Shown here: piece by piece, positions 1 through 10,400 of the stretch
Numbering within the stretch: the first letter of the stretch is position 1
Layout of the letters: each line of letters begins with the position of its first letter
Source of the DNA: Bolinopsis microptera
Lineage: Eukaryota > Ctenophora > Tentaculata > Lobata > Bolinopsidae
DNA: 64,000 nt
Reading direction: 5' to 3'
Assembly: GCF_026151205.1 (NCBI RefSeq)
Contig: NC_087072.1
Location: 2,437,375 to 2,501,374, forward strand
The notes under the pieces: generated by a model
Database searches by the model: none
What the model saw: only the letters and a program-made list of their open reading frames with translations
What the model was told of the DNA's origin: nothing
Translations under genes and position numbers: made by a program

Positions 1-97
1 AATCAGATTTCACATACAGAGCAACAGAATTGCACCACAATGCCGCCCACCATATAAGGAGCTAAAGTTGTAACCAGTAACCACCCTCCCTCCCCAG

Positions 98-1133
98 GTT
101 AAAGGAGGTTACGTCTCCCCCTACTCCTGCCAAGCACTGGGTCTCAAGAAGAGGTCTGGTTCTCAGGGGTCTCTCTGTTCCTCAGGGAGCACTGAGTTTG
201 ACAGTCCAGTAAGGAGGAGTCCCAGTAAGAACCTCAACAAGAGTGGAAGTAGAAGCAGTGTTTTGAGTAAGAGCAGCAGTCGTGGAAGCATCAGCAGTCG
301 TGGAAGTGCCAGCGTTAAGGGACCTGGTACTTTCGGTTAGTTCTCATTTTATATTCAATTAGTTTCCATATATACACATATTTTTAGAAACTTTTGATTA
401 ATTTACCCAGCCTGTATAAACATTACTAAACAACTAACATCTAGCACCAGGTATAGCTGCACGAGGACTTTCTGCAAGTACGCCGCGATCAAACAGCAGA
501 TCAGATTTGACAAAACCAGGAACGGCCAGGGGTACACCCAGCCCCGTCACCCGTCCCCGACACATGTCACCCAGATCTCAGAGCACTGTGGGCATGTCGC
601 CCAGAACACCCACCCCCAGAACTCCTACTCCAAATAGAGCCTCACCCATAACCAGGTATGTAAGAGCCGCTAGTTCATTTATTTAATAGGTTTATAATGT
701 AAAAATACACTTTTTAATTTGATTTATCTCCACCACCATGGTGCAAAGTAAATTATATGATCATAAAATAATAATGCAACCTCTCTTCAGGACCCAGAGT
801 GAGGCGAGAATGAAACCCAAAACAGCGCCCCCCGCTGGTACCAGTACACCTGTCCGGCAGCGAACTGGTGCTGTCTCTAAATCAGGTAACTATACCCACT
901 TTATATTTATATGTGTGAATATCTGTCTGATGGTTTGAAAAACATGGTCGATTTGTTTCTGTATGGTTTTTCTCCACAACTCGCTAAGATAAACAATCTT
1001 CCCAGATTCGACGGGGCGGACACCTATTTCCCGGAGGAACACAGCCGCCAACTTGAGTTCCTCCACTCCCACAACCTCTACTACCAGACCAAAACAGACC
1101 AAACCAAAGAAACCCGCGGAAACCAAGCAATAA
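98..1133 (+). CDS. Last four exons of a Ser/Pro/Arg-rich basic protein (5' part outside window)
   Basis: Exons are 98-335, 451-655, 791-885 and 1006-1133, ending at TAA. Together they encode about 221 residues in one consistent frame. Each internal boundary has AG/GT signals and the codon phases fit across all three introns, which short random ORFs would not do. The product is low complexity: serine, proline, threonine, arginine and lysine, with repeats such as SSRGSISSRGS and SPRTPTPRTPTP, and a Lys/Pro-rich end (KPKKPAETKQ). Tails of this composition occur at the C-termini of microtubule- and actin-linker proteins (GAS2-like, spectraplakin, CLASP and APC types) and carry many proline-directed phosphorylation sites. 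No folded domain is visible here, so the family is not assigned. The gene begins left of the window. Confidence 0.75.
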
Positions 1134-1150
1134 TCTTTACACTTTAGGAA

Positions 1151-1268
1151 TCTTTTCAGATATGCAAAAACTTTATTTTTTGTGAACAGAAAAGTGTTTA
1201 TAATGAATAAACACTTTTCAGATATGCAAAAACTTTATTTTTTGTGAACAGAAAAGTGTTTATAATGA
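1151..1268 (+). repeat. Two-copy direct repeat in the 3'UTR with stem-loop and poly(A) signal
   Basis: About 57-62 bases are repeated head to tail just after the stop codon of the upstream gene. The second copy carries a perfect 13-bp inverted repeat, ATAAACACTTTTC at 1207-1219 and its complement at 1251-1263. This could form a hairpin with a ~31-nt loop in the mRNA. An AATAAA poly(A) signal (about 1206-1211) overlaps the left arm of the stem. The first copy has only a partial left arm. Confidence 0.7.
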
Positions 1269-1269
1269 A

Positions 1270-3410
1270 TATGATTTTTATTTATTAGGAACGTGTGCTC
1301 TGTTATTGTGCTATCTTGCATGATAGAAATTGTGTTTGTTTACTTTATAAATGTAACTTTTTTAATTATTTTGTGACCCCTAATCAGGGCCAAAAATTGA
1401 ATCTTTTGATAGATATTTGAAGCTATTGGGAAATAAGTGTGTATAATGTAGTGTTAGTGAACCTTGGCAGTTGGCAACCATCGTTTGCCAATAACCACCG
1501 GGCCGATTGTTATTGGGATATATTATCGGAGAGATCGGTGGAATGTTATCGTTCAATTGTTGAATATTCAACAATTATTTACGCTGTGTTCCAAGTTACT
1601 GTTAGTTGATTGTGTTAAAATTTTCAGAATTACTCAGAATTGATCTTTGAACTTTAAATCTTATTGCATGCTTTTGAGTTTGAGGTGCAGAGAATAGTTT
1701 ATGAATTGTCTTACATGGTGTATAATAGTCATTAGAATTTGAAGCTTCAACTTAGAGAAAAGCTGATACTTTGAACAGACTATCAATTTGTACCATGCCC
1801 GATGTTATAGACGGCTATGCTTAAAGAGTTTAACATATAGTGAGTGTATGATGTATTGATAAAACACATAGTTTTACCCAACTTGTTTTGCAAATGCTAC
1901 TCGAATTGATTTTTTAAGAACGGTTAATAAAACCCGACAAATTTTACAATAAAATATAATCAGACACCTCTCAACACTTACCGGAACCCAAGCTGTCATC
2001 CTCATAATTATTTTCCTACCCAGTCCAGTGTAGGCTTACGTTCCTCGCTATAATAATCATGAGTTTTTCCTGCAGCTGTATTCCTTTCTTACTGCAGCTG
2101 TATTCCTTTCTGCTCTGTTGTGCGTCGCGTACATCATACATGACATGTTTCTTCGTTAGAAACTGGCTCATCAGAAAGTTCAAAGGTGATCTTAAAATAG
2201 CTATCTTTCATAACACCAGCTGTGGTTCCACCAGAATCCTGTCAGTTTTGTCCCAGTCGCAGTAAATTAAAATCCTCAGCAAGTTGTCAACTTGATGGTA
2301 ACTCCCTTGCAATCCAAATTGCATTTATGAACAAGTTATTTCGGGTTCAAGTCGGAATCCTTTTATTTAGTCACACTACAGCAATTTCGGTATGTTTCTT
2401 GATAAAAACTGTTCCTTTGGTCTTTTGTGATGCTGTACTGGAGAGCATTAACGTTATTCTAACGTGTTTTAATTGTAGTGGTATTGCAAGGACCACGGCT
2501 CTGGGCTCCGTAAATTTTAATGTTTCTCATTATTTATTGCGCATGGCTGACAGTTGCCTGGCTGCAGCGGTCTTTCCCGATTAATTGCCCCTATAAGCGG
2601 ACCAGTATCACTTGCGGTTGCATGCTATTTAAGAGGCCCATGATAGCGGGCCATACCTGTATTTGTTCCGCAGAAGCAATAACATAGCTGCCTCGTCAGG
2701 GTGATCATAGTTATGGTAATAACTGTGGATTTCCTTCAAATCGGTCATCTGTGTGAGCGAGCGGACCCCTTATACCGCCGACCTCTTTATGTGAGTGTGA
2801 CAGGACGGTTTTTCATTTGTATGGAATTTATTTTATCACTTATCCTCCAAATATTATGTAATTGTAGTTGTACTCGATCATCCATTCTAGTTAAAGCAAT
2901 TTTGGCATGCCGTGCGCTTGCTTACTGCTAAAAGTAAAACTCGGTTCGTCAATTGCAGGTAGAAAAACAGCAAAGTCTCATTTCCAGACTGATTTTAGAT
3001 GTTATTGTGATATACTATTACTAATACTAAGTTCTATTTTTAATCAGCACTATCCAGCTCCGACGATTCACTGACTTATCGAGTATCGAATACCCACAAT
3101 AACTTGCAATCATTGGATCAGGATATTAGCATTTTGATTTACTTGCCTTGCTGACCCCTAGACTTTACCTGGGGACCTCAGGCTATCATGTTCACAAACA
3201 TAATAGAGATTTGGCGGAATGACAGGCTGAGCGCGGCCCAGTAACCCTAGACTACAATCTTTAAGTTTGTGTACGTCAGGCTTGTACATTATCGTCTGCC
3301 TAAATCTCGCTCTACATTCACTGTTATACAAAATAGCCGTTATTGGACGGCGCCAGCTTCTCACTCTACTGTTGCATATTCTAAAAACTTAAGCCAGAGT
3401 TCCTTAATTA
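1270..3410. other. Gene-free stretch, nothing recognised
   Basis: I see no exon with matched splice signals, no RNA gene and no clear transposon. A 20-base direct repeat (CTGCAGCTGTATTCCTTTCT) occurs twice near 2073-2113. The open frames of 60-120 codons here have no family resemblance and no splice context. Confidence 0.5.
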
Positions 3411-3418
3411 GCTAAACT

Positions 3419-3529
3419 TTGTCATACGTTGTATGACCCGCCGCGCACGAAGTGCGCGGCTCCCCCTGTATGTATCGTCAGGACGATAGTTGATAGTGAA
3501 ACGACCGTGGGGGTCGCAACGTGATACAA
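3419..3529. mobile_element. Multi-hairpin MITE, copy 1 (8-bp target duplication)
   Basis: This 111-bp element starts TTGTCATACG and ends CGTGATACAA, giving imperfect terminal inverted repeats. It is flanked by the perfect 8-bp direct repeat GCTAAACT (3411-3418 and 3530-3537), the footprint of insertion. Inside are short perfect hairpins: GTCATAC/GTATGAC, CCGCGCAC/GTGCGCGG and TATCGTC/GACGATA. C-rich and G-rich segments (CTCCCCC near 3462, TGGGGGTC near 3508) can close over the central part. An 8-bp duplication is typical of hAT elements (also of P elements). There is no coding capacity. Confidence 0.85.
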
Positions 3530-3715
3530 GCTAAACTAAGGTTATCCCGCTGATCGTGTGTAATGTGTCACTACACTGTCGTGCGCGCCACTATACTGAC
3601 TTAGACTATCACAAACTAGGTACTACTACTATACTACTAATATTAATGATATGTATTAATAGTAGAGGCTCTTACGGGCATTGTCTGCTCGATACGCTAG
3701 GGACCCCAGATACAC

Positions 3716-3836
3716 TTGTCATACGTTGTATGACCCGCCGCGCACGAAGTGCGCGGCTCCCCCTGTAGCGTCGAAGACGCTACAGTATGCCGCTTCACTA
3801 GAGTGAAGCGGCAGTGGGGGTCACCGCGTGATACAA
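3716..3836. mobile_element. Multi-hairpin MITE, copy 2 (8-bp target duplication)
   Basis: This 121-bp element is flanked by AGATACAC at 3708-3715 and 3837-3844. The uninterrupted target is preserved in the sister transposon near 4683, which has a single AGATACAC, so the insertion is proven by an empty-site comparison. Its first 52 bases are identical to the copy at 3419. The middle is different in sequence but again built of perfect hairpins: TGTAGCGTC/GACGCTACA with loop GAA, and a 12-bp stem around 3789-3814. Confidence 0.9.
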
Positions 3837-4636
3837 AGATACACCTAACTAGACGTATTTTTGACCGTAGAATCGATTAAAAGTGGTTTTAAGATGATTG
3901 GACTGACTTTTTGGGGGTAAAATTGCAAAAAACCGATTTTTGGGCAAAAAATAGGCCAAAAAACCATGTTTTTTGATATTTTGAACAAGTTAATTTTGTT
4001 GGCATGTCGGCAAAACTTGCATGGAGATAGCTAAAACACAGCCGCACAAGATGATATAAAAATTTGAAAAATCCCTCTATTTTTTTGGGGGTAAAAATCC
4101 AAAAAAGTGGTAAAAAGTTTGACTTTTTTGCTTGAAGTTTGAATAATTTTTTGCAGTTGTATTAAATCAATCCAAAAATAGTCACATCGTGTTTGCCTAA
4201 ATTTTTCCTTTCCGAGAAGTACCCACTTCATATATTTTATCGAAGTTTGAATATTGTCACTCCGCAAGCGTTTTTGCCAAATTTTTGACGCGCACTACGC
4301 GCAAAAGCATTTAGTTGTTATCAATTGGCACCCGCGCGTTCATCATAAATTTCAAACAGCTATAACTCAGCGAGATTATGTCCGTTCTAGCTCATATTTT
4401 CACACCAAATAGAAAATAACGTGATCTTATTGCTGACAAAATATGAATATAATTACTCTATTTGCCTTAGAGTAATAGACTGTCAAAGTTTAAAACGCGC
4501 ATTGGTATAGCACGTGACTAATAAGGCCAAATTTATACTTATTAACATATTATCGATCCTTAGACATTATACTATTATGTCCAATTAGCGGTTAGGTCTC
4601 TAAACTCGTAGCAGAAAACACGTCTTTTTGCCCGTA

Positions 4637-5497
4637 TAGTAGAGGCTCTTACGGGCATTGTCTGCTCGATACGCTAGGGACCCCAGATACACCTTACTAG
4701 ACGTATTTTTGACCGTAGAATCGATTAAAAGTGGTTTCAAGTTGATTAGACTGATTTTTCTGGGTTAAAATTGCAAAAAACCGATTTTTGGGCCAAAAAT
4801 AGGCCAAAAAACCATGTTTTTTGATATTTTGAGCAAGTTAATTTTGTTGGCATGTCGGCAAAACTTGCATGAAGATAGCTGAAAGACAGCCGCACAAAAA
4901 GGTATAAAAATAAAACAAATCCCTCTATTTGTTCTGGGGTAAAAATTCAAAAAAGTGGTAAAAATTTTGACTTTTTTGCTTGAAGTTTGAATAATTTTTT
5001 GCAGTTGTATTTAATCAACCCAAAAATAGTTTCATCGTGTTTGCCTAAATTTTTCCTTTCCGAGAAGTACCCACTTTATATACTTTATCGAAGTTTGAAT
5101 ATTGTCACTCCGCAAGCGTTTTTGCCAAATTTTCGACGCGCACTACGCGCAAAAGCATTTAGTTGTTATCAATTGGCACCCGCGCGTTCATCATAAATTT
5201 CAAACAGCTATAACTCAGCGAGATTATGTCTGTTCTAGCTCATATTTTCACACCAAATGAAAAATAATGTGATCTTATTGCTGACAAAATATGAATATAA
5301 TTACTTTATTTGCCTTAGAGTAATAGACTGTCAAAGTTTAAAACGCGCATTGGTATAGCACGTGACTAATAAGGCCAAATTTATATTTCTTAACATATTA
5401 TCGATCCTTAGACATCATACTATTGTGTCCAATTAGCGGTTAGGTCTCTAAACTCGTAGCAGAAAACACGTATTTTTGCCCGTAAGAGCCTCTACTA
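4637..5497. mobile_element. 861-bp TIR DNA transposon relic, copy B nested in copy A
   Basis: This is a full-length sister of copy A, with TIRs TAGTAGAGGCTCTTACGG at the left and the inverted complement at the right. It is flanked by the 3-bp duplication GTA (4634-4636 and 5498-5500), and the target was the right TIR of copy A. Sequence divergence from copy A is only scattered substitutions, so both copies moved in the same evolutionary period. It has no transposase ORF. Confidence 0.88.
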
Positions 5498-5513
5498 GTA
5501 AGAGCCTCTACTA

Positions 5514-8488
5514 TAATATAAGTAATAATAATATAATGTAAATATAGATCTTTTTAAATTTTTGTCCCTACTCCCTAAACTCATAGTTATATTTTACCAA
5601 CTTCGTTATATTATTACTGACCGATGACCAATTATGTCCATTGTCACTGGCTCGTAGGTTTATAACCTACCAAAACGCGCGACGAGTTGGACTCGTCGAC
5701 GGTCTAATATTTGGAACGATTATCATCCGTTAATCACTAGTAGCACAGTAGCAGTAACACTAACAGACAAACTGCTACTCACTGCTGCTCAGGGCGGGCG
5801 CGCGACAGCAGCAGTGAGTTAATTGACGATGTCAATTCATCGCAGCTCGGCGAGGCACAGTCGCTGTGAGAAGCCTCATTGAGTGCGCGGCGCGGCACAG
5901 TATAACGCATCGCGCTACAAGCAGTGAGCAGCAGTTAGCAGCAGTTTCTTTGCACTTAGGCCCTCCTGTGCGGCGCGCTACTTGTAGGTAGTGCGCCATT
6001 GACAGTGAGCCGCGCGTGCCGACTGTAAGATGATTTTCAAGCGCTAATTTCGGCTTCACATAGCCATGTGTCTACGCGTACTGCGTGACGCGCTTGTTTC
6101 ACAAGTAGAATAGCTACTGCAAGCGAAAGGGCTCTGGTTAGAGCAAATTTCAGCCAGCACAATTTTCTTCAAACAAATAGATATTGAGTATCCTTCCCGA
6201 CCTCCAATTGCAACAAAAATTGGTAAGCTTACTCATAGACTTATAAGGAAAGTGTCCAAGCCTGACAATACGCGTCTGAATTATCGCGTCCGCGGCAAGG
6301 CTGACATTATCATACTCTGCATACACCGCGCCACCTCTCAGCCACCACTCGTAGGTGGGAACTCCAATGTTACACTGTTTTCTACCGACTTTTATCAGAC
6401 AACCTTTTAAATTTAATCGAATGATGAAGACACATATACTTTACTTTGCGGTTTGAAGTCATACTCTGACTCAGTGTTATAAGTTATGTTATTTATTATG
6501 CTTAAAGTAAGTTAAACTATATTATTATTATTACATCGACATATGACATATTAAGGCAGTATTTAAATGAATCGATATAGTTTCATGTTTGGGCTATTTG
6601 TTTACTAATCACTCAGTGCGGCAAGTTATGTTATTTATTATGCTTAAAGTAAGTTAAACTATTATTATTATTACATAGACTTATGAACAGGAATCGATAC
6701 ACTATATCGATTCGCTATAGTATTAGTATTAGTATTAGTTTCGTTTTTGGGCTATTTGTTTTCTAATCACTCAGTTTAGCATTGATCTTACTCAGCATGC
6801 TGACTCTGCAGTTAGTGTTACAATTTTCAACAACTACAAGGCTTCGACAATTACAAAAACAAAGACACGGCAAATGGTATAGGATTAAAAATACCCCCAC
6901 CCCTCCGCGAGTTATCAGTCAAAAACTGTTTCGATCACGTGAAATGACCATATAAGGAAGTTGGTATAATTTCACGTTACGGTTAGGGTTTTAATATATG
7001 CTTCAGATTGGAATTGGGTTAGGGTGGGGTCAGAGTAGAGCCGTAGAGGATTAAGGTTTTTAATTGAATAGTACCTCGGGCCATCTAGAAGTAGAGTCCG
7101 AGAACATGTTTAAGTAAGTCACGTGATATTCTTAACTGGCACGTCAATCCCTGTGCATGGCGCTTTTTAAAGCTTACTGTACAGAGAGAAGCGAGCAAAA
7201 GACTAGTAAGCTAGGTAAGTGATAGTCGAGTGTAGATTGTAGAGTGATTAATCACCTTCCCTTCAAGTACAATCTAGGAGTAGGTGAATTTATTTATATT
7301 GAAAATTTTATAATTTGGTATAATATGATTATCTTTAATTTCCAAACCTAAGTTATTTATGACTTCTAATTAAAATTTGCAAATTTCCGTGCGTTTCGAT
7401 TTCCACTGGTCCTCGATTTGGCTCTCTTCATAATTATAGTTATACATTATACGTTTCAATAGTTATAGTTAGTATAAGTAATAGAGAGCAACGCAATTCA
7501 AATTTTCTGCAGTACTTCAAAAATTTTGGGACATTATCACTCACAACTTTTAAAAGTCGTTTTCTCATTTTCACCATAATACGGCAACGTTCCATTTCGT
7601 GTTATTCAGTCATTAAACAGTTCATTGTTCATATCAATTTTAATTAAATTAAATCGAGTATTAATATTTATATTATGACCATTTTGCTACCCACTTAGCA
7701 CTTCTTACATTTCTATTTAAATCGTTTGTGATTTTTTATTAGTTTAGTGCGTGAAATATTAGTTCAGGAACAGTATCGAAAATTTGCTCTTTGTGCTTAA
7801 ACTAAAGACTCTTCAAGGTAATTCCAGGTCTCACGTTGCAATCTCCGGTGCCACTGCCGGGACGCTTCGCAGTAACGTCTGGCATGACTGCAAGGAACCA
7901 GTACAGTCGCAACGTGCTAGACAGCACCTGGTAATGCAAATGCAACAAGTTTTGATTAATGGAAAAATTGATTAACTAAGCTAATTTTGGCAAGCGTACG
8001 GAGGGTGCTCCGCTCTGGCTATGTAATGTTATAATAATATATCGTTGTCATGTCTGTGGAGGTTGGGTTCATGCGCACCGCACAGCTGAACAAATCATAC
8101 TGTCAGATTCAGTAAGTAATAAATCTACAGCTGTAAGCTGCAGTAGGGCAACATCTTACAAGGTTTCCTAATGATGGGTGGCTTGCACTTGCTACGCTCA
8201 CGGCCCCTCCCATCCCTCGTAGATTCTCCTTCTTGCACCATTTTATAAGGAAGTGATCAATATTTCAGAAGCGGTTTAAATGAGATTGAGTTAACTTCTT
8301 GTGCACCATGGCCTCAATATATCTATTGTAATTGTATTGATTCACATCATGGCCCTTCTTATCTGAGATCCAGTGGATCCTCAATAATCATAGATACACT
8401 TTTAGGGAAAGTAACGAGCCTGGCAGTGGCAAACTCGCTTGGCATAAGGGAGTGGAAAGGTAATCAAGCTATGGTAAATCGGGGTTTT
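5514..8488. other. Gene-free stretch with hairpins and a ~145-bp duplication
   Basis: No convincing gene. Near 5780-5818 a 12-bp inverted repeat (CTCACTGCTGCT and AGCAGCAGTGAG) flanks a GC-rich loop, followed by a smaller hairpin AATTGAC/GTCAATT. A direct duplication of roughly 145 bp is seen at about 6480-6625 and 6626-6780. Both copies contain TTATGTTATTTATTATGC and both end in TTTGGGCTATTTGTTT-like sequence. An ORF of about 60 codons at 7784-7975 has no support beyond being open. Confidence 0.5.
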
Positions 8489-9343
8489 ACTGTGTCTGTA
8501 TCATGAAGTTAACTGTGTCTGTATCATGAAGTTAACTGTGTCTGTATCATGAAGTTAACTGTGTCTGTATCATGAAGTTAACTGTGTCTGTATCATGAAG
8601 TTAACTGTGTCTGAATCATGAAGTTAACTGTGTCTGTATCATGAAGTTAACTGTGTCTGTATCATGAAGTTAACTGTGTCTGAATCATGAAGTTAACTGT
8701 GTCTGTATCATGAAGTTAACTGTGTCTGTACCATGAAGTTAACTGTGTCTGTATCATGAAGTTAACTGTGTCTGTATCATGAAGTTAACTGTGTCTGTAT
8801 CATGAAGTTAACTGTGTCTGTATCATGAAGTTAACTGTGTCTGTATCATGAAGTTAACTGTGTCTGTATCATGAAGTTAACTGTGTCTGTATCATGAAGT
8901 TAACTGTGCCTGTATCATGAAGTTAACTGTGTCTGTATCATGAAGTTAACTGTGTCTGTATCATGAAGTTAACTGTGTCTGTATCATGAAGTTAACTGTG
9001 TCTGTACCATGCAGTTAACTGTGTCTGTATCATGAAGTTAACTGTGTCTGTATCATGAAGTTAACTGTGTCTGTATCATGAAGTTAACTGTGTCTGTATC
9101 ATGAAGTTAACTGTGTCTGTATCATGAAGTTAACTGTGTCTGTATCATGAAGTTAACTGTGTCTGTATCATAAAGTTAACTGTGTCTGTATCATGAAGTT
9201 AACTGTGTCTGTATCATGAAGTTAACTGTGTCTGTATCATGAAGTTAACTGTGTCTGTATCATGAAGTTAACTGTGTCTGTATCATGAAGTTAACTGTGT
9301 CTGTATCATGAAGTTAACTGTGTCTGTATCATGAAGTTAACTG
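8489..9343. repeat. 23-bp minisatellite, about 37 copies
   Basis: A near-perfect head-to-tail array of a 23-bp unit containing CTGTGTCTGTATCATGAAG. A few units have single substitutions (GAATCATG, ACCATG, TAAAG), so the array is highly homogenised. It ends about 270 bp past the stop codon of the secreted-protein gene on the other strand. Confidence 0.95.
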
Positions 9344-9612
9344 ATCAGAGCATACAGTGGATGGAAACGTGCGTCCGCCCTCGTCGAGAAAACGGGCGCA
9401 ATTCTTGTTGTACGTCCTGTTCAATTTTGTCACCATCAATTTTTATTTGCACGATTTACTGTGATCAGGTGATCGGAGATGAACAGCCTAAGGCTAACTA
9501 TCAAATAGCCAAAGAATGCGTGAAAATTAGGTTTGCACTAAAAAGAAAACATAGAAATATATCTCAAGTTTTCAAATAAATACTTAAATAGCATTGGTCG
9601 ATTTCTTCACAA

Positions 9613-10312
9613 TTACTTGCAGAGAATTGATTTGGCCAAGTCGAGGAGTCCAATGATCTCTCTTGGAAGGTTGAGCATACCGATAAGATCTCCTACTTCT
9701 GTTCCACAGGCTACGGGCAGTCCAATTTCCATCAGTTTGCCAATGAGCTCGAAGATATTGAAAGATGGGCCATCCTCAACTTGATATGTGAGGTCCTCGG
9801 CTCTGAATTGCATAGCAAGAGTGGCTGATACGGCAGCGAGAAGAATGAAGACCTGAAAGATTTTTGATCAGCAAATAATCACGATGATATTATTAAGTCA
9901 TAACGGAAACATTAGATCGTTTTGACTGTTCTAATAGCACTTCCATTTACTGCTTCAGCTTGTGTTTGATAATCATAATGTACGTAAAATTAAATAACTG
10001 ACTTTCTTTATGAAAATTAAAAGGTTTAAGATATATCTGAAATGTTAATAGATTGATTAACCCATTAGGGACGATAGGGTCGTTTTTATGACCCACCTTT
10101 TCTAGACGAAAAACCAAATTACTAAACGCTATATCGAATCTATAGCATATATGCTCACAATTTATTGGGCTACGTATAATGAAGCCCAATAAATTTTGAG
10201 TATATATGCTATAGATTCGTTATAGCGTTTAGTAATTTGGTTTTTCGTCTAGAAAAGGTGGGTCATAAAAACGACCCTATCGTCCCTAATGGGTTAAACC
10301 ACTCACCTTCAT
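9613..10312 (-). CDS. Small secreted protein of 81 aa, two exons
   Basis: Exon 1 (10307-10312) holds only ATG AAG. Exon 2 (9613-9852) holds the rest and ends in TAA. The donor GTGAGT (10301-10306) and acceptor TTTCAG (9853 onward) are strong and phase 0. Joined, the N-terminus is MKVFILLAAVSATLA, a typical signal peptide. The mature part has an acidic start, a leucine/isoleucine-rich, probably helical middle and only two cysteines (in VACGTE and at the ILCK end), which could form one disulphide. It matches no family I recognise. A TATA box lies about 80 bp upstream of the ATG. Its job is unknown; secretion is inferred from the signal peptide alone. Confidence 0.75.
10061..10293. mobile_element. 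Palindromic piggyBac-type MITE in an intron
   Basis: This 233-bp element is almost one perfect inverted repeat with arms of about 115 bp. It begins CCCATTAGGGACGATAGGG and ends with its complement, with TTAA on both sides (10057-10060 and 10294-10297). TTAA duplication and CCC...GGG ends are hallmarks of the piggyBac superfamily. It occupies half of the 454-bp intron of the secreted-protein gene, ending seven bases before the donor site on the coding strand. Confidence 0.88.
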
Positions 10313-10392
10313 GATAATTGAGAGAATCTGGTTGATCGAGTATGGAAGTGGTTGAGTGAAAAGAATTAATGCTGAAGTTTGTAGCTCTCCCT

Positions 10393-10400
10393 CTTTTATA
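10393..10400 (-). promoter_or_regulatory. TATA box of the secreted-protein gene
   Basis: TATAAAAG on the minus strand, 81 bases upstream of the ATG at 10312. The spacing leaves room for a 5'UTR of about 50 bases. Confidence 0.6.

Larger units (their letters stand above)
3660..5513. mobile_element. 861-bp TIR DNA transposon relic, outer copy A, interrupted by two insertions
   Basis: Copy A runs 3660-4636 and resumes at 5498-5513. It begins TAGTAGAGGCTCTTACGG and ends with the inverted complement (CCGTAAGAGCCTCTACTA). The 3-bp direct repeat TAA lies on both sides (3657-3659 and 5514-5516). Copy B has inserted into its right terminal repeat, and a 121-bp MITE has inserted near its left end. Removing both insertions and their target duplications leaves 861 bp, exactly the length of copy B. 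The 3-bp target duplication suggests PIF/Harbinger-type elements, but no transposase is present to confirm this. It is a non-autonomous element. Confidence 0.85.

Noticed and set aside
2222-2584. 120-codon plus-strand ORF
   Set aside because: No family resemblance and no supporting context.
8489-9343. CRISPR-like array
   Set aside because: The repeat is contiguous without unique spacers and the DNA is eukaryotic; it is a minisatellite.
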